Shown here: piece by piece, positions 7,907 to 18,181 of the stretch
Layout: each line of letters opens with the position of its first letter
Position numbering within the stretch: the first letter of the stretch is position 1
From: Herbaspirillum sp.
Lineage (GTDB): Bacteria > Pseudomonadota > Gammaproteobacteria > Burkholderiales > Burkholderiaceae_D
DNA length: 64,000 bases
Assembly (NCBI GenBank): GCA_028292625.1
Contig: JAQGLY010000031.1
Coordinates: 1-64,000 of the forward strand
Direction of reading: 5' to 3'
Program-made: the position numbers and the translations under genes
The notes under the pieces: generated by a model
Databases searched by the model: none
Seen by the model: only the letters and a program-made list of their open reading frames with translations
What the model was told of the DNA's origin: nothing

Positions 7907-10459
7907 TCAGACGCAGAGCGTCTGCAGCAGATCGGTTTCCAGCTGGATCTGGTTGCGCGCGTTGTTCAGCGACGGGCCGTCGACCAGGAACACGTCTTCG
8001 ACGCGTTCCCCGAGCGTCATAATCTTGGCCGTATGCACGTTCACCCGGTGGCGCGCCAGAATGCTCGAGATGCCGTACAGCAGACCGGTGCGGTCGTTGG
8101 CGGAGATCGACAGCAGATAAAACTGGCCGCGTTCGTCCGGCCGCAGATCCACCGTCGGCGAAATCGGGAAGTTGCGCGACAGCCGCGACAGACGTCCTTT
8201 GCCGGGCGGCGGCAGCGGCCCGTACGTCTTGAGCATCGCGCTCAGCTCATGTTCGATCAGGTTGACGATGTCGCGATAATTCTTGGCGTACAGCGGCGCG
8301 GTAATCAAAAAACTGTCGAGCGCGTAGCCATTCCGGGTCGTATGAATTTTGGCGTCCAGAATGCTGAAATTCTTTTCGTCGAAGTAGCTGCAGATGCGGG
8401 CGAACAGATCGGTTTGATCTTTCGCGTAGACCGCCACCTGCACGCCTTCGCCGATCGGCGCCACGCGGCATTTGACGAGGGGATCGGCGCTGTCGATGCG
8501 CTCGTAAAAACTGCGCGCATGCCAGGCGATATCGGATGCATCGTGGCGCAGGAAATAGGCGATATCCAGCTGTCTCCACAGCGCTTCGTGCGCGTGTTCC
8601 GGCAAGCCGTATAAACGCAGCGTCTTGATCGCTTCCTGCTGGCGATTGCGCAATTCGCGATCGGGCGATGGCGTATCGCCGCCCAGGACGCGCAAGGTCA
8701 TGCGATACAGGTCTTCCAGCAGCTTGCCTTTCCACGCATTCCATACCTTCGGGCTGGTGCCGCGGATATCGGCTACCGTCAGCAGATACAGCGCGGTCAG
8801 ATGCCGTTCATCCTTGACCATGGCGGCGAATTGCATGATCACGTCGGGATCCGACAGATCCTGTTTCTGCGCGACGTGCGACATGCTCAGGTGATGCTCG
8901 ACCAGGAACACGATCAGATCGGTATTTTCTTCGGACACGCCGTGATGCTTGCAGAATTGCCGCGCGTCGACGGTGCCCAGTGTCGAATGATCGCCGCCGC
9001 GGCCCTTGGCGATGTCGTGGAAAAGCGCCGCCAGGTACAGTACCCACGGCTGCGCGAAATCGGCGATCAGCTGGCTGCAGAACGGGTATTCGTGCGCGTG
9101 TTCGCTCATGCAGAAGCGGCGCACGTTGCGCACCACCATCAGGATGTGCTGATCGACCGTATACACATGGAACAGGTCGTGCTGCATTTGGCCGACGATG
9201 TCTTTGAAATTGGGCAGGTACAGCCCGAGAATGCTGTTGTCGTTCATGCGCCGCAGCGCGTGGGTAATGCCTTGTTTGGCCTGCACGATCCGCATGAACA
9301 GCGCGCGGTTTTGCGGATTCTGGCGGAACGCGGCGTCGATCCGGCCGCGCGCATGCCACAAAGCGCGCATGGTGCGCGCGGTCATGCCCTTGAGTTCCGG
9401 ATGTTCGGACATGCACAGAAATACTTCCAGCATGGCCGAGGGATTGGTTTCGAACAGATCGTCGGCGGCGATATCGACCCAGCCGTTGACTTCGTTGAAA
9501 TGCGCGTCGATCTTTTGCGGCACCGTCGATTGCGGGAACAGGCGGTTGTGGATGTTTTGCAGCAGAATCGTGTTGAGCTGCGTGACCGCCTTGGCGGCCA
9601 GATAATAGCGCTGCATCATGTATTCGCTGGCGCGCCGCGTGTCGGTGGTGGCGAAACCCAGCGATTCGGCGATCGGCGTCTGCACATCGAACACCAGCCG
9701 GTCTTCGCGGCGCCGGGCCTGTATATGCAGGCGTATCCGGATATCCTTGAAGGCTTTTTCCTTGGCGGTCAGTTGGCGCGCCTCGGTCGGGGTGATCAGG
9801 CCGTTTTGCGCCAGCTCGTTCCAGGAGTCGCCCAATTTGGCCGCCTTGGCGACCCACAGAATGACCTGCAAATCGCGCAGTCCGCCGGGGCTTTCCTTGC
9901 AATTCGGTTCCAGGCTGTAGGGCGTGTCTTCGTATTTGGCGTGACGCTGCTGCAATTCCAGCGTTTTGGCCAGAAAAAACGCTTCCGGATTCATCGCCTC
10001 GTCGCAACGCTGGCGCAGCGTATGGAACAGCGATTGATTTCCGGTGATCAGGCGGGCTTCCAGCAGACTGGTCTGCACGGTGATGTCGGCCGCCGCTTCG
10101 CTCAGGCATTCGTCGACGGTGCGGATGCTGTGGCCGATTTCGAGGCCGATATCCCACAGGATTTGCACCAGCTTTTCCAGCTTTTCCTGTTGTTCCGGCG
10201 ACGGCGCTTCCGGCAACAGGATCAGCACGTCCACATCCGAATACGGAAACAATTCGCCGCGGCCGTAGCCGCCGACGGCCACCAGCGCGCTGCCGGCGCC
10301 CAGTTCGTGGGCATTCCAGGCCTGCGTCAGCGCGGCGTCGACATTGCGCCGAAGATGGCTCAGCAGGCGATCGGGCTTGGCGTCGGCTTCAAAGGCGTGA
10401 ATCGCCGCCTGATGTCCGATCTTCAGTTGTTCTTTCAGAATGGCGGCGAGTGCGAGCAT
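7907..10459 (-). CDS. glnD: bifunctional uridylyltransferase/uridylyl-removing enzyme GlnD
   Basis: GlnD senses glutamine and uridylylates or deuridylylates the PII protein, controlling glutamine synthetase and nitrogen genes. The 850-residue protein shows the nucleotidyltransferase motif [16 protein letters not shown] (about 62-77), the HD-domain motif [12 protein letters not shown] (about 480-491) and two C-terminal ACT domains starting near 673 and 778. The open frame continues upstream to 10969, but that part overlaps map on the same strand in another frame and reads as low-complexity Arg/Ala sequence. I therefore start at ATG 10459, where [13 protein letters not shown] matches the family length. 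A TTG at 10483 is an alternative. It lies 104 bp behind map. Confidence 0.95.
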   Translation of the reverse strand: MLALAAILKEQLKIGHQAAIHAFEADAKPDRLLSHLRRNVDAALTQAWNAHELGAGSALVAVGGYGRGELFPYSDVDVLILLPEAPSPEQQEKLEKLVQILWDIGLEIGHSIRTVDECLSEAAADITVQTSLLEARLITGNQSLFHTLRQRCDEAMNPEAFFLAKTLELQQRHAKYEDTPYSLEPNCKESPGGLRDLQVILWVAKAAKLGDSWNELAQNGLITPTEARQLTAKEKAFKDIRIRLHIQARRREDRLVFDVQTPIAESLGFATTDTRRASEYMMQRYYLAAKAVTQLNTILLQNIHNRLFPQSTVPQKIDAHFNEVNGWVDIAADDLFETNPSAMLEVFLCMSEHPELKGMTARTMRALWHARGRIDAAFRQNPQNRALFMRIVQAKQGITHALRRMNDNSILGLYLPNFKDIVGQMQHDLFHVYTVDQHILMVVRNVRRFCMSEHAHEYPFCSQLIADFAQPWVLYLAALFHDIAKGRGGDHSTLGTVDARQFCKHHGVSEENTDLIVFLVEHHLSMSHVAQKQDLSDPDVIMQFAAMVKDERHLTALYLLTVADIRGTSPKVWNAWKGKLLEDLYRMTLRVLGGDTPSPDRELRNRQQEAIKTLRLYGLPEHAHEALWRQLDIAYFLRHDASDIAWHARSFYERIDSADPLVKCRVAPIGEGVQVAVYAKDQTDLFARICSYFDEKNFSILDAKIHTTRNGYALDSFLITAPLYAKNYRDIVNLIEHELSAMLKTYGPLPPPGKGRLSRLSRNFPISPTVDLRPDERGQFYLLSISANDRTGLLYGISSILARHRVNVHTAKIMTLGERVEDVFLVDGPSLNNARNQIQLETDLLQTLCV

Positions 10460-10563
10460 GGAGTCGGAAAAGGAAGCAGTCAATGAGCGGTCAATGGACA
10501 GGCAGTCGATGGAAAACCGGCTGCGAATCGCGGGCCGGAGGGCGGAGCGCCGGACCGCTCCGC

Positions 10564-11376
10564 TTATGCTGCGGCGGAGATGAAGGCCGGCGGCGCCGGC
10601 ATTTGCGCCGAAACGGTCAACACTTCGTAGCCGGTTTCGGTGACCAGCACGGTGTGTTCCCACTGCGCCGACAGGCTGCGGTCTTTGGTGCGGATGGTCC
10701 AGCCGTCGCCCATTTCGCGGATTTCGCGGCGTCCTGCGTTGATCATCGGCTCCACGGTGAAGATCATGCCGACTTTCAGTTCTTCCAGCGTGCCGGGGCG
10801 GCCGTAATGCAGCACCTGCGGCTCTTCGTGAAATACCTTGCCGATGCCGTGGCCGCAGAATTCGCGCACTACGCTGTAGCCGGATTTCTCCGCATGCACC
10901 TGAATCACGTGGCCGATATCGCCCAGATGCGCGCCCGGCTTGATTTTGGAAATGCCCAGCCACATGCATTCATAAGTGATGTCGCCCAGCCGTTTGGCCA
11001 GGATCGACGGCGCGCCGGCGTAAAACATGCGGCTGGTGTCGCCGTGATAGCCATCCTTGATGACGGTGACGTCGATGTTCAATGCGTCGCCGGCTTTCAA
11101 TACCTTGTCGCCCGGAATGCCGTGACAGATCACGTCATTGAGCGAGATACAGACCGATTTCGGGTAAGGGGTATAGCCGGGCGGGCAGTAATTCAGCGGG
11201 GCCGGGACGGTATGCTGCACGTTGACCATGTACTCATGGCAGAGACGGTCCAGTTCGCCGGTGGAAATGCCGGGTTTGACGAATTCGCCGATGTAATCGA
11301 GTACTTCGGCGGCCAATTTGCCGGCCACCCGCATGCCTTCGATATCCGCCGCGTTTTTAATTGAAATATTGCCCAT
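10564..11376 (-). CDS. map: methionine aminopeptidase type I
   Basis: This 270-residue cytosolic metalloprotease removes the initiator methionine from nascent proteins. The pita-bread fold motifs are present: ALNIDVTVIKDGYHGDTS carries the two metal-binding Asp residues, HGIGKVFHEEP the His, and FTVEPMIN plus QWEHTVLVTE the two Glu. It is divergent from rpsB, the usual arrangement in betaproteobacteria, across a 415-bp gap holding both promoters. Confidence 0.97.
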   Translation of the reverse strand: MGNISIKNAADIEGMRVAGKLAAEVLDYIGEFVKPGISTGELDRLCHEYMVNVQHTVPAPLNYCPPGYTPYPKSVCISLNDVICHGIPGDKVLKAGDALNIDVTVIKDGYHGDTSRMFYAGAPSILAKRLGDITYECMWLGISKIKPGAHLGDIGHVIQVHAEKSGYSVVREFCGHGIGKVFHEEPQVLHYGRPGTLEELKVGMIFTVEPMINAGRREIREMGDGWTIRTKDRSLSAQWEHTVLVTETGYEVLTVSAQMPAPPAFISAAA

Positions 11377-11412
11377 AGGAAACTGTCATTCCGCGAAATT
11401 CACTAAAGACGC

Positions 11413-11418
11413 ATTATA
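11413..11418 (-). promoter_or_regulatory. -10 box for map
   Basis: A perfect TATAAT on the minus strand lies 37 nt before the map ATG, which would give a leader of about 30 nt. No good -35 is visible at 17 nt. Confidence 0.5.
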
Positions 11419-11554
11419 AACGAGTGCGGAAGGGGCCGCAGAGCGTTTGCGCTTTGTGGGGCCGACCGATGGACGCCATATTGCAATGCGGCCGCCCGCC
11501 AAAAAAACGCAGCCGTGACCGCAGTGGGGCTCGGACCCGGCGTGAAATGCGCGC

Positions 11555-11584
11555 TTGAGCAGCCGATCGTTTATGGAGTACAAT
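11555..11584 (+). promoter_or_regulatory. candidate sigma-70 promoter for rpsB-tsf
   Basis: TTGAGC (11555-11560), an 18-nt spacer and TACAAT (11579-11584) face rpsB. The leader would be about 200 nt, long enough for the folded elements found just before the rpsB start. Confidence 0.5.
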
Positions 11585-11723
11585 GCGCGGCTAACTTGGA
11601 ACGCTTTTCAAGTTGGTGCGTCTATCGGAGCAATCCTTTGCCGCAATTCGTGCAAGTGGTTCGTTTTATTTATTTTTATTTTTGTTTGCATTAAATCTCG
11701 AATTCATTCGACAAAGGGTGCCA

Positions 11724-11783
11724 CGGCTCAGTCCCACAGGAGATGAGCCGGGTCACTGAATGAATTCCAGTCCCTAACCCTGG
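11724..11783 (+). promoter_or_regulatory. two hairpins in the rpsB leader, candidate S2 autoregulatory element
   Basis: CGGCTCA (11724-11730) pairs with TGAGCCG (11744-11750) across a 13-nt loop. CCAG (11767-11770) can pair with CTGG (11780-11783) directly before the GGAG ribosome site of rpsB. In gammaproteobacteria ribosomal protein S2 represses its own mRNA through a structured leader. Structural position suggests the same here, but I cannot show sequence homology to that element. Confidence 0.4.
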
Positions 11784-11791
11784 AGAAACTT

Positions 11792-12541
11792 ATGTCAGTA
11801 ACAATGCGTGAAATGCTGGAAGCCGGCGTCCATTTCGGCCATCAAACCCGTTTCTGGAATCCGAAGATGGCTCCGTACATCTTCGGCCATCGCAACAAAA
11901 TCCACATCGTCAATCTGGAAAAGACCCTGGGCATGTACCAGGAAGCGGTCAAATACATCCGTCAATTGTCGTCCAATCGCGGCACCATCCTGTTCGTCGG
12001 CACCAAGCGCCAGGCGCGTGAAACCATCGCCTCCGAAGCGGCGCGCGCAGGCATGCCTTTCGTCGATCAACGCTGGCTGGGCGGCATGCTGACCAACTTC
12101 AAGACGATCAAGACATCGATCAAGCGCCTGAAGGAAATGGAAGCGTCGATCGAAGACGGTTCCGTCGAAAAGCTGAGCAAGAAGGAAGCGCTGTTGTTCC
12201 AACGCGAACAGATCAAGTTGAACAAGGCCATCGGCGGCATCAAGGACATGGGCGGCATTCCGGACGCGATTTTCGTGATCGATGTCGGTTATCACAAGGG
12301 CGCCATCACCGAAGCCGCCAAACTGGGCATCCCGGTCATCGGCGTGGTCGATACCAACCATTCCCCTGAAGGCGTGACCTACGTCATTCCCGGCAACGAC
12401 GACTCCGCCAAAGCGATCATGCTGTATGCGCGCGGTGTGGCCGACGCCATCCTGGAAGGCCGCGCCAATGCGGTCAACGACGTGGTCGAAGCGATCAAGG
12501 GCGACGGCGACGAATTCGTAGAGGTCAACGAACAGGCGTAA
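11792..12541 (+). CDS. rpsB: 30S ribosomal protein S2
   Basis: The 249-residue protein is full length for S2. It opens with [25 protein letters not shown] and contains the signature [14 protein letters not shown] and [26 protein letters not shown]. It assembles late onto the 30S head and is needed for S1 binding. GGAG stands 7 nt before the ATG. It is the first gene of the superoperon and is followed by a terminator-like hairpin before tsf. Confidence 0.99.
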   Translation: MSVTMREMLEAGVHFGHQTRFWNPKMAPYIFGHRNKIHIVNLEKTLGMYQEAVKYIRQLSSNRGTILFVGTKRQARETIASEAARAGMPFVDQRWLGGMLTNFKTIKTSIKRLKEMEASIEDGSVEKLSKKEALLFQREQIKLNKAIGGIKDMGGIPDAIFVIDVGYHKGAITEAAKLGIPVIGVVDTNHSPEGVTYVIPGNDDSAKAIMLYARGVADAILEGRANAVNDVVEAIKGDGDEFVEVNEQA

Positions 12542-12562
12542 GTCTTTTCGTTTTGCGGTGCC

Positions 12563-12597
12563 AAAAAAGGGGTAACAGCTGTTCGCCCCTTTTTTTT
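12563..12597 (+). terminator. rpsB-tsf intergenic terminator/attenuator
   Basis: AAAAAAGGGG (12563-12572) pairs with CCCCTTTTTT, and the T-run is eight bases (12590-12597). The loop contains the palindrome AACAGCTGTT. Partial read-through would set the S2 to EF-Ts ratio. Confidence 0.8.
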
Positions 12598-12622
12598 GAG
12601 TAAATTCACAATATTTTGATTG

Positions 12623-12644
12623 CCGGCGTCGGTGTTGACGCCGG
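12623..12644 (+). promoter_or_regulatory. hairpin in the tsf leader
   Basis: CCGGCGTC and GACGCCGG form a perfect 8-bp stem with the loop GGTGTT, ending 6 nt before the AAGGAG ribosome site of tsf. It lacks a T-run, so it is not a terminator. mRNA stabilisation or translational control is possible. Confidence 0.4.
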
Positions 12645-12662
12645 TTCAGCAAGGAGAAATGT

Positions 12663-13547
12663 ATGGCGGCAATTACTGCGGCAATGGTTGGCGAACTGCG
12701 TGCGAAGACCGACGCGCCGATGATGGAATGCAAAAAAGCGTTGACGGAAGCCGACGGCGATCCGGTCAAGGCCGAAGAACTGCTGCGCGTAAAGCTGGGC
12801 GGCAAGGCTGCCAAGGCGTCGTCCCGTGTGACGGCCGAAGGCGTGGTGGCGGTGTATATCGCCGGCGGCGTCGGCGGCATGGTGGAAATCAACTGCGAAA
12901 CCGACTTCGTCACCAAGAATGCTGAATTCATCGCGTTCTCGAATGCCGTCGCCAAGCAGATCGCCGACCACAATCCTGCCGATCTGGCGGCCTTGGGCGC
13001 GCTGGCCATCGATGGCGGCCTGACGGTCGAAGGCAAACGCGCCGAGTTGATCGGACGCATCGGCGAAAACATGACGGTGCGCCGCTTCAAGTATTTCAAG
13101 ACCGCCGCCAAACTGTCGTCGTATCTGCATGGCACCAGCATCGGCGTAGTGGTTGAATACGACGGCGCCGACGAGCAGGTCGGCAAGGATGTCGCGATGC
13201 ACATCGCCGCCATGAAGCCGGTATCGCTGTCGTCGGACCAGGTGCCGGCCGACCTGATCGAAAAAGAGCGTTCGGTAGCCACCTTGAAGGCCGCCGAATC
13301 GGGCAAGCCGGCCGAGATCGCGACCAAGATGATCGAAGGTTCGGTGCAGAAATTCCTGAAGGAAGTGTCGCTGTTGAATCAGGCTTTCGTCAAAAACGAC
13401 AAGCAGACGGTCGAACAGATGTTGAAGGCGGCCAATGCTTCGGTGAAATCTTTCGCCATGTTCATTGTCGGAGAAGGCATCGAGAAGAAGCAGGACGACT
13501 TTGCCGCGGAAGTGGCTGCGCAGATGGCAGCCGCTACCAAGGCTTAA
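12663..13547 (+). CDS. tsf: translation elongation factor Ts
   Basis: EF-Ts exchanges GDP for GTP on EF-Tu. The 294-residue protein has the N-terminal UBA-like domain with [20 protein letters not shown], then the core motif [13 protein letters not shown], and the dimerisation domain near the C-terminus. AAGGAG is 6 nt before the ATG. It follows rpsB after 121 bp containing an attenuator and a second hairpin, and is closed by a strong terminator. Confidence 0.99.
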   Translation: MAAITAAMVGELRAKTDAPMMECKKALTEADGDPVKAEELLRVKLGGKAAKASSRVTAEGVVAVYIAGGVGGMVEINCETDFVTKNAEFIAFSNAVAKQIADHNPADLAALGALAIDGGLTVEGKRAELIGRIGENMTVRRFKYFKTAAKLSSYLHGTSIGVVVEYDGADEQVGKDVAMHIAAMKPVSLSSDQVPADLIEKERSVATLKAAESGKPAEIATKMIEGSVQKFLKEVSLLNQAFVKNDKQTVEQMLKAANASVKSFAMFIVGEGIEKKQDDFAAEVAAQMAAATKA

Positions 13548-13558
13548 AACGAATACAG

Positions 13559-13580
13559 CGGGCCGAAAGGCCCGTTTTTT
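13559..13580 (+). terminator. intrinsic terminator after tsf
   Basis: CGGGCC (13559-13564), a GAAA tetraloop and GGCCCG (13569-13574) are followed by six T. This separates rpsB-tsf from pyrH, which therefore needs its own promoter or read-through. Confidence 0.85.
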
Positions 13581-13761
13581 CAAAGAAACGCCGATTGGGC
13601 GGCATCGGCGGCCATGCACTCCATTAGATTCGACGCTTATGCAAAACGACAGGCATATGCGTTTAGAATCTAGGTCACTAGTGAGCCAGCACAGTAGTGT
13701 CGCAGTAATAGTATTCAGTATTTATATTGTCGAATCAAAATGCCAAACGGAGCCCAGCCCT

Positions 13762-14478
13762 ATGACGAAACCTGCTTATAAGCGCGTTCTTCTCAAACTT
13801 TCCGGCGAGGCACTGATGGGCGACGATCCCTATGGGATCAATCGCGCGACGATCGAACGGATGGTCGCCGACGTGGCCGAAATCGCCCGCATGGGCGTCG
13901 AACTGGCTATCGTGATCGGCGGCGGCAACATTTTCCGAGGCGTCGCCCCGGGCGCGCAAGGCATGGATCGTTCGACCGCCGATTACATGGGCATGCTGGC
14001 CACAGTGATGAATTCGCTGGCGCTGGCCGATGCGATGCGCCAGGTCGGGATCACCGCACGTGTGATGTCGGCCATCAATATCGAACAGGTAGTTGAACCT
14101 TATGTCCGCCCGAAAGCCCTGCAATATCTGGAGGAGGGCAAGGTAGTCGTGTTCGCCGCCGGCACCGGCAATCCGTTTTTCACGACCGATACCGCGGCAG
14201 CGTTGCGCGGTGCGGAAATCGGCGCCGAGATCGTATTGAAAGCGACCAAAGTGGACGGGGTCTATACCGCCGACCCGAAAAAAGATCCGTCGGCCACGCG
14301 TTACACGACAATTACCTTCGATGAAGCCATTTCCAAGCATCTGCAAGTGATGGACGCCACCGCCTTTTCCTTGTGCCGCGATCAGAAACTGCCGATCAAG
14401 GTGTTTTCGATCATCAAACCGGGCGCCCTCAAGCGCTTGATCATGGGCGAAGACGAAGGAACGCTGGTTCACGTTTAA
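13762..14478 (+). CDS. pyrH: UMP kinase
   Basis: PyrH phosphorylates UMP to UDP in pyrimidine nucleotide synthesis. From ATG 13762 the protein is 238 residues, the normal bacterial length, beginning [19 protein letters not shown]. Amino-acid-kinase motifs include [11 protein letters not shown] and the C-terminal [19 protein letters not shown]. The open frame extends upstream to 13465, but that part overlaps tsf and has no family similarity. The 214-bp gap before it holds the tsf terminator; no firm promoter was identified. Confidence 0.98.
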   Translation: MTKPAYKRVLLKLSGEALMGDDPYGINRATIERMVADVAEIARMGVELAIVIGGGNIFRGVAPGAQGMDRSTADYMGMLATVMNSLALADAMRQVGITARVMSAINIEQVVEPYVRPKALQYLEEGKVVVFAAGTGNPFFTTDTAAALRGAEIGAEIVLKATKVDGVYTADPKKDPSATRYTTITFDEAISKHLQVMDATAFSLCRDQKLPIKVFSIIKPGALKRLIMGEDEGTLVHV

Positions 14479-14487
14479 TCATGCATG

Positions 14488-14525
14488 ACGGCGATGGGCG
14501 GGCGATTTTTCCCGGCCGTCGCCGT
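14488..14525 (+). other. hairpin between pyrH and frr
   Basis: ACGGCGA (14488-14494) and TCGCCGT (14519-14525) form a 7-bp stem around a 24-nt GC-rich interior. Only two T follow, so it is at most a weak terminator. Confidence 0.3.
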
Positions 14526-14722
14526 TATTTCATGGTTTTCGCGTTTATGTGCTTTTGTAACCGCAGGTTGCGCCCGGTATCGTTTTTGTTCAAACCCGTT
14601 TAAAGTAAGCGAATTTTGCCGCCAGGCGTCGATTTGCGCCGATAAGCGCATCGCCGATGGCCTCGAAATGGCATTATCGAGAATTTAAGCATTGCATTAA
14701 TAAGTTTATTTAGGAGAGCAGC

Positions 14723-15283
14723 ATGACTATCGCTGACGTCAAAAAGAGCACCGAGCAACGCATGCTCAAGTCCATCGAAACGCTCAAGGCCGATTTGGCG
14801 AAGGTTCGCACCGGGCGCGCACACCCGGGTATTCTGGATCATGTCCAGGTCGATTATTATGGTTCGGCGACGCAATTGTCGCAGGTCGCCAATGTGACCC
14901 TGATCGACGCCCGCACCATCGGCGTCCAGCCTTACGAAAAGAAAATGCTCGCGGTTGTCGAGAAAGCCATCCGCGAGGCCGATCTGGGCCTGAACCCGTC
15001 GACGCAGGGCGATGTGATCCGCGTGCCGACTCCGCCGCTGACCGAAGAACGCCGCAAGGAAATGGTCAAGTTGGTCAAGACTGAAGGCGAAGACGCCAAG
15101 ATCGCCGTGCGCAATATCCGCCGCGACGCCAATGAAGGCCTGAAAAAGATTCTGAAAGACAAGGCCTGTTCCGAAGACGAAGAGCGCCGCGCACAGGATG
15201 AAGTGCAGAAGCTGACCGATAAATTCGTTACCGAAGTCGATAAACTGGTGGCGGACAAGGAAAAGGAAGTGCTGACCGTATAG
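14723..15283 (+). CDS. frr: ribosome recycling factor
   Basis: RRF splits post-termination ribosomes together with EF-G. The 186-residue protein is full length, with the typical N-terminal helix and [21 protein letters not shown], and the C-terminal helices rich in Glu and Lys. AGGAG stands 6 nt before the ATG. The 244-bp upstream gap holds one weak hairpin; I see no other signal there. Confidence 0.99.
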   Translation: MTIADVKKSTEQRMLKSIETLKADLAKVRTGRAHPGILDHVQVDYYGSATQLSQVANVTLIDARTIGVQPYEKKMLAVVEKAIREADLGLNPSTQGDVIRVPTPPLTEERRKEMVKLVKTEGEDAKIAVRNIRRDANEGLKKILKDKACSEDEERRAQDEVQKLTDKFVTEVDKLVADKEKEVLTV

Positions 15284-15423
15284 CCCATAAGCCGCATAGC
15301 CGTTGCGGCCGGTCCTGCGTCCTGCGCGGCCGGCTGCATTCACGGTGTCTGGCTCCACTATTCGGTTATAGTAGGTCTTTGCGTTCCGTCGCTTTTATTC
15401 TTCGATTTTAAACTGTTTTTTCC

Positions 15424-16176
15424 ATGACCTATTCAAGCTCCACGCAAGCGGTGCCGGACGTATTGCCGGTTCCGCGCCACATTGCCATCATCATGGATGG
15501 CAATGGCCGTTGGGCGACCAAGCGCCTGATGCCGCGTTTCGCCGGACATAAACGGGGCGTCGATATGGTGCAGGAAATTGTCGAAGCCTGCGCCGCGCGC
15601 GGTGTCGAATATCTGACCCTGTTCGCATTCAGTTCCGAAAACTGGCGGCGTCCGCCGGAAGAAGTGTCGCTGCTGATGAGCCTGTTCATGAAGGCCTTGC
15701 AGGGCCAGCTCAGCAAAATGCACGACAACAATATCCGGCTCAAGGTGGTTGGCGATTTGAGCGCTTTCGATCCGAAATTGCAGGAAATGGTGGTGCTGGC
15801 AGAGCGTCAGACCGCCGCCAACACCCGTTTGACGCTGACGATTTGCGCCAATTACGGCGGCCGCTGGGACATCATGCAGGCGGTGGCGAAAATGGTGCAG
15901 CGGCATCCCGGCGCCGCCTCGTTCGCCGAAGAGGACCTGTCGTCGCATCTGGCGATGGCGTATGCGCCCGAACCCGACCTGTTTATCCGCACCGGCGGCG
16001 AACAGCGCATATCCAACTTTTTGCTATGGCAACTGGCCTATACCGAAATGTACTTTACCGAAACCTATTGGCCGGCCTTCAATAGCGCGGCGCTGGATCT
16101 GGCCATCGCCTCCTACCGTTCGCGCGAACGCCGTTTCGGCCGCACCAGCGAACAATTGATCCAGCAGGCCCCCTGA
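15424..16176 (+). CDS. uppS: isoprenyl transferase, undecaprenyl diphosphate synthase
   Basis: UppS adds eight isopentenyl units to farnesyl-PP, making the C55 carrier for peptidoglycan and O-antigen. The 250-residue cytosolic enzyme has the catalytic Asp in [13 protein letters not shown], the motif [15 protein letters not shown], and [19 protein letters not shown] near the end. Its stop overlaps the cdsA start by one base (TGATG). Confidence 0.98.
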   Translation: MTYSSSTQAVPDVLPVPRHIAIIMDGNGRWATKRLMPRFAGHKRGVDMVQEIVEACAARGVEYLTLFAFSSENWRRPPEEVSLLMSLFMKALQGQLSKMHDNNIRLKVVGDLSAFDPKLQEMVVLAERQTAANTRLTLTICANYGGRWDIMQAVAKMVQRHPGAASFAEEDLSSHLAMAYAPEPDLFIRTGGEQRISNFLLWQLAYTEMYFTETYWPAFNSAALDLAIASYRSRERRFGRTSEQLIQQAP

Positions 16177-17006
16177 TGCTGAAAATACGCGTCATCACGG
16201 CGGTGGTTTTGCTGGCGGTATTGTTGCCGATTCTGTTTTTGAATGCGTTTGTGCCTTTGGCCCTGGTGACGGTATTGTTTTTCGGCGCCGCTTCGTGGGA
16301 AAGTTTCCGCCTGTTCGGCAATCGCAAGCCGCTGTTTGCGACGGCGCTATGGACCGCGGTCTACGCGCTGGTGATTTTCGTGATCGGCCTGCCGGGCGTA
16401 CAAAAGCTGTTCTGGCTGTGTGTGGCGCTGTGGGCGGTGCGCTTTGCGCCCGCGCTGGCGATAGGCTTGCCGCGGCTGCAGACAAACGGCAACCGGCTGC
16501 TCAACGCCACCTACGCCATCGCCATCTTCGGCTGTTTCATCGCGATCGTCGCCTTGTTTCAACATTCCCCGATTTACCTTTTGTCCGTGATGGCCGTGGT
16601 ATGGGTGGCCGATATCGGCGCCTATTTTTCCGGCAAGGCCTTCGGCCGGCGCAAGCTGGCGCCCGGCATTTCGCCGGGCAAGTCCTGGGAAGGCGCGATC
16701 GGCGGCTGGCTGCTGGTCCTGGCGGCGGCGGCCGGGACCGCGCTGGGCGCGGCATCTGTTCCCGCCCTGCAGGACACCTTCCCCGCCGCCTTGCTGCAAC
16801 GTTGGGGCTGGGGCGCGCTGGTATTGGCGATGACGGTGCTGGTGGCCGCCAGCGTCGTCGGCGATCTGTTCGAATCCATGCTCAAGCGCCGCGCCGAGGT
16901 CAAGGACAGCAGCGGACTGCTGCCCGGTCATGGCGGCGTCCTCGATCGTATCGATGCGCTGATTCCGGTGCTGCCGCTGGCCGCGCTGCTGGAACTCTGG
17001 CTGTGA
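16176..17006 (+). CDS. cdsA: phosphatidate cytidylyltransferase
   Basis: CdsA makes CDP-diacylglycerol from phosphatidate and CTP for all phospholipids. The 276-residue inner-membrane protein has about eight hydrophobic segments and the C-terminal CTP-transferase signature, including [17 protein letters not shown] and [18 protein letters not shown]. It is translationally coupled to uppS and ends two bases before the dxr ATG. Confidence 0.97.
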   Translation: MLKIRVITAVVLLAVLLPILFLNAFVPLALVTVLFFGAASWESFRLFGNRKPLFATALWTAVYALVIFVIGLPGVQKLFWLCVALWAVRFAPALAIGLPRLQTNGNRLLNATYAIAIFGCFIAIVALFQHSPIYLLSVMAVVWVADIGAYFSGKAFGRRKLAPGISPGKSWEGAIGGWLLVLAAAAGTALGAASVPALQDTFPAALLQRWGWGALVLAMTVLVAASVVGDLFESMLKRRAEVKDSSGLLPGHGGVLDRIDALIPVLPLAALLELWL

Positions 17007-17008
17007 GC

Positions 17009-18181
17009 ATGCAAGCCGTTACCATCCTCGGTTCGACCGGTTCCATCGGTGTTTCCACCCTGGACGTATTGGCGCGCCATCCGGAGCGCTTCGAAGTGCA
17101 TGCGCTGACCGCGCATACCCGCGTCGATGCGCTGCTGGCGCAGTGCAAGCAATTCCTCCCGCGCGTGGCGGTGGTGGCCACTGCCGAGGCAGCACGGCAA
17201 TTGCGCGACGGTTTGCGCGCCGCCGGTTTGCAGACCGAAGTGCGCCATGGCCCGGACGCCTTATGCGAAGCGGCGGCCGCACCGCAGTGCGATGTCGTGA
17301 TGGCGGCCATCGTCGGCGCCGCCGGGCTGGCGTCGACGCTGGCGGCGGCGCATGCCGGCAAGAAAATCCTGCTGGCCAACAAGGAAGCGCTGGTCATGGC
17401 GGGGCGGCTGTTGATGGACGCGGTGGCCGCCAGCGGCGCCTGCCTGCTGCCGATCGACAGCGAACACAACGCCATTTTTCAATGTCTGCCGCGCGATTTC
17501 GAGCGCGGACTGGATCGCCAGGGCATCGCCAAGGTGTTGCTGACGGCGTCCGGCGGCCCGTTTTTGGAACGCCCCGTCGAAACGCTGAATCAGGTCACGC
17601 CGGAACAGGCTGTGGCGCACCCGAAATGGGTGATGGGCCGCAAAATCTCGGTGGACTCCGCGACCATGATGAACAAGGGGCTGGAGGTGATCGAGGCGCA
17701 TTGGCTGTTCGGCGCGCCGGCCGATCGCATCGAGGTGCTGATTCATCCCCAAAGCGTGATCCATTCGATGGTGTCCTATGTCGACGGATCGGTGCTGGCG
17801 CAGCTCGGCAATCCGGACATGCGCACCCCGATCGCCCATGCGCTGGCGCATCCCGAGCGGCTGGCTTCGGGTGTGGCGCAGCTGGATTTGACGCAGATCG
17901 GGCCATTGTCGTTTGCCAAGCCGGATCTGCAGCGTTTCCCCTGCTTGAGGCTGGCGTATGATGCATTGCGCGCCGGCGGTAGCGCTGCAGCGACGCTGAA
18001 CGCCGCCAACGAGGTGGCGGTGGAGGCTTTCCTGAAAGGGGAGATCGGATTTCGGATGATTGACCAGGTGATCGAAAAAGTGATGAACCGTCTTCCGGTG
18101 GTGCCGGTGACCGGCATCGACATGCTGTTCGAACAGGACCGCCAGGCGCGCGCGGTCGCCGTCGAGTATTTGCGGCAATGA
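17009..18181 (+). CDS. dxr: 1-deoxy-D-xylulose 5-phosphate reductoisomerase
   Basis: Dxr converts DXP to MEP with NADPH, the first committed step of the non-mevalonate isoprenoid pathway, and so feeds UppS. The 390-residue protein has the nucleotide-binding motif [43 protein letters not shown] and [23 protein letters not shown] 17009 is used; GTG 17003, overlapping the cdsA stop as GTGA, is an equally good start two codons earlier. The frame is open further upstream through cdsA, but that is shadow. Confidence 0.97.
   Translation: MQAVTILGSTGSIGVSTLDVLARHPERFEVHALTAHTRVDALLAQCKQFLPRVAVVATAEAARQLRDGLRAAGLQTEVRHGPDALCEAAAAPQCDVVMAAIVGAAGLASTLAAAHAGKKILLANKEALVMAGRLLMDAVAASGACLLPIDSEHNAIFQCLPRDFERGLDRQGIAKVLLTASGGPFLERPVETLNQVTPEQAVAHPKWVMGRKISVDSATMMNKGLEVIEAHWLFGAPADRIEVLIHPQSVIHSMVSYVDGSVLAQLGNPDMRTPIAHALAHPERLASGVAQLDLTQIGPLSFAKPDLQRFPCLRLAYDALRAGGSAAATLNAANEVAVEAFLKGEIGFRMIDQVIEKVMNRLPVVPVTGIDMLFEQDRQARAVAVEYLRQ

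Noticed and set aside
8801..10486. 561-codon plus-strand frame opposite glnD
   Set aside because: Shadow of glnD, with no motif and no promoter or ribosome site.
10460..10969. Upstream extension of the glnD frame into map
   Set aside because: It overlaps map on the same strand in another frame and has Arg/Ala-rich low-complexity sequence.
11386..11583. 65-codon minus-strand frame in the map/rpsB gap
   Set aside because: It overlaps both promoter elements, lacks a ribosome site and has no similarity I recognise.
16295..17008. In-frame extension ahead of dxr inside cdsA
   Set aside because: Conserved dxr sequence begins at [10 protein letters not shown] just after 17009; the preceding part is the wrong frame of cdsA.
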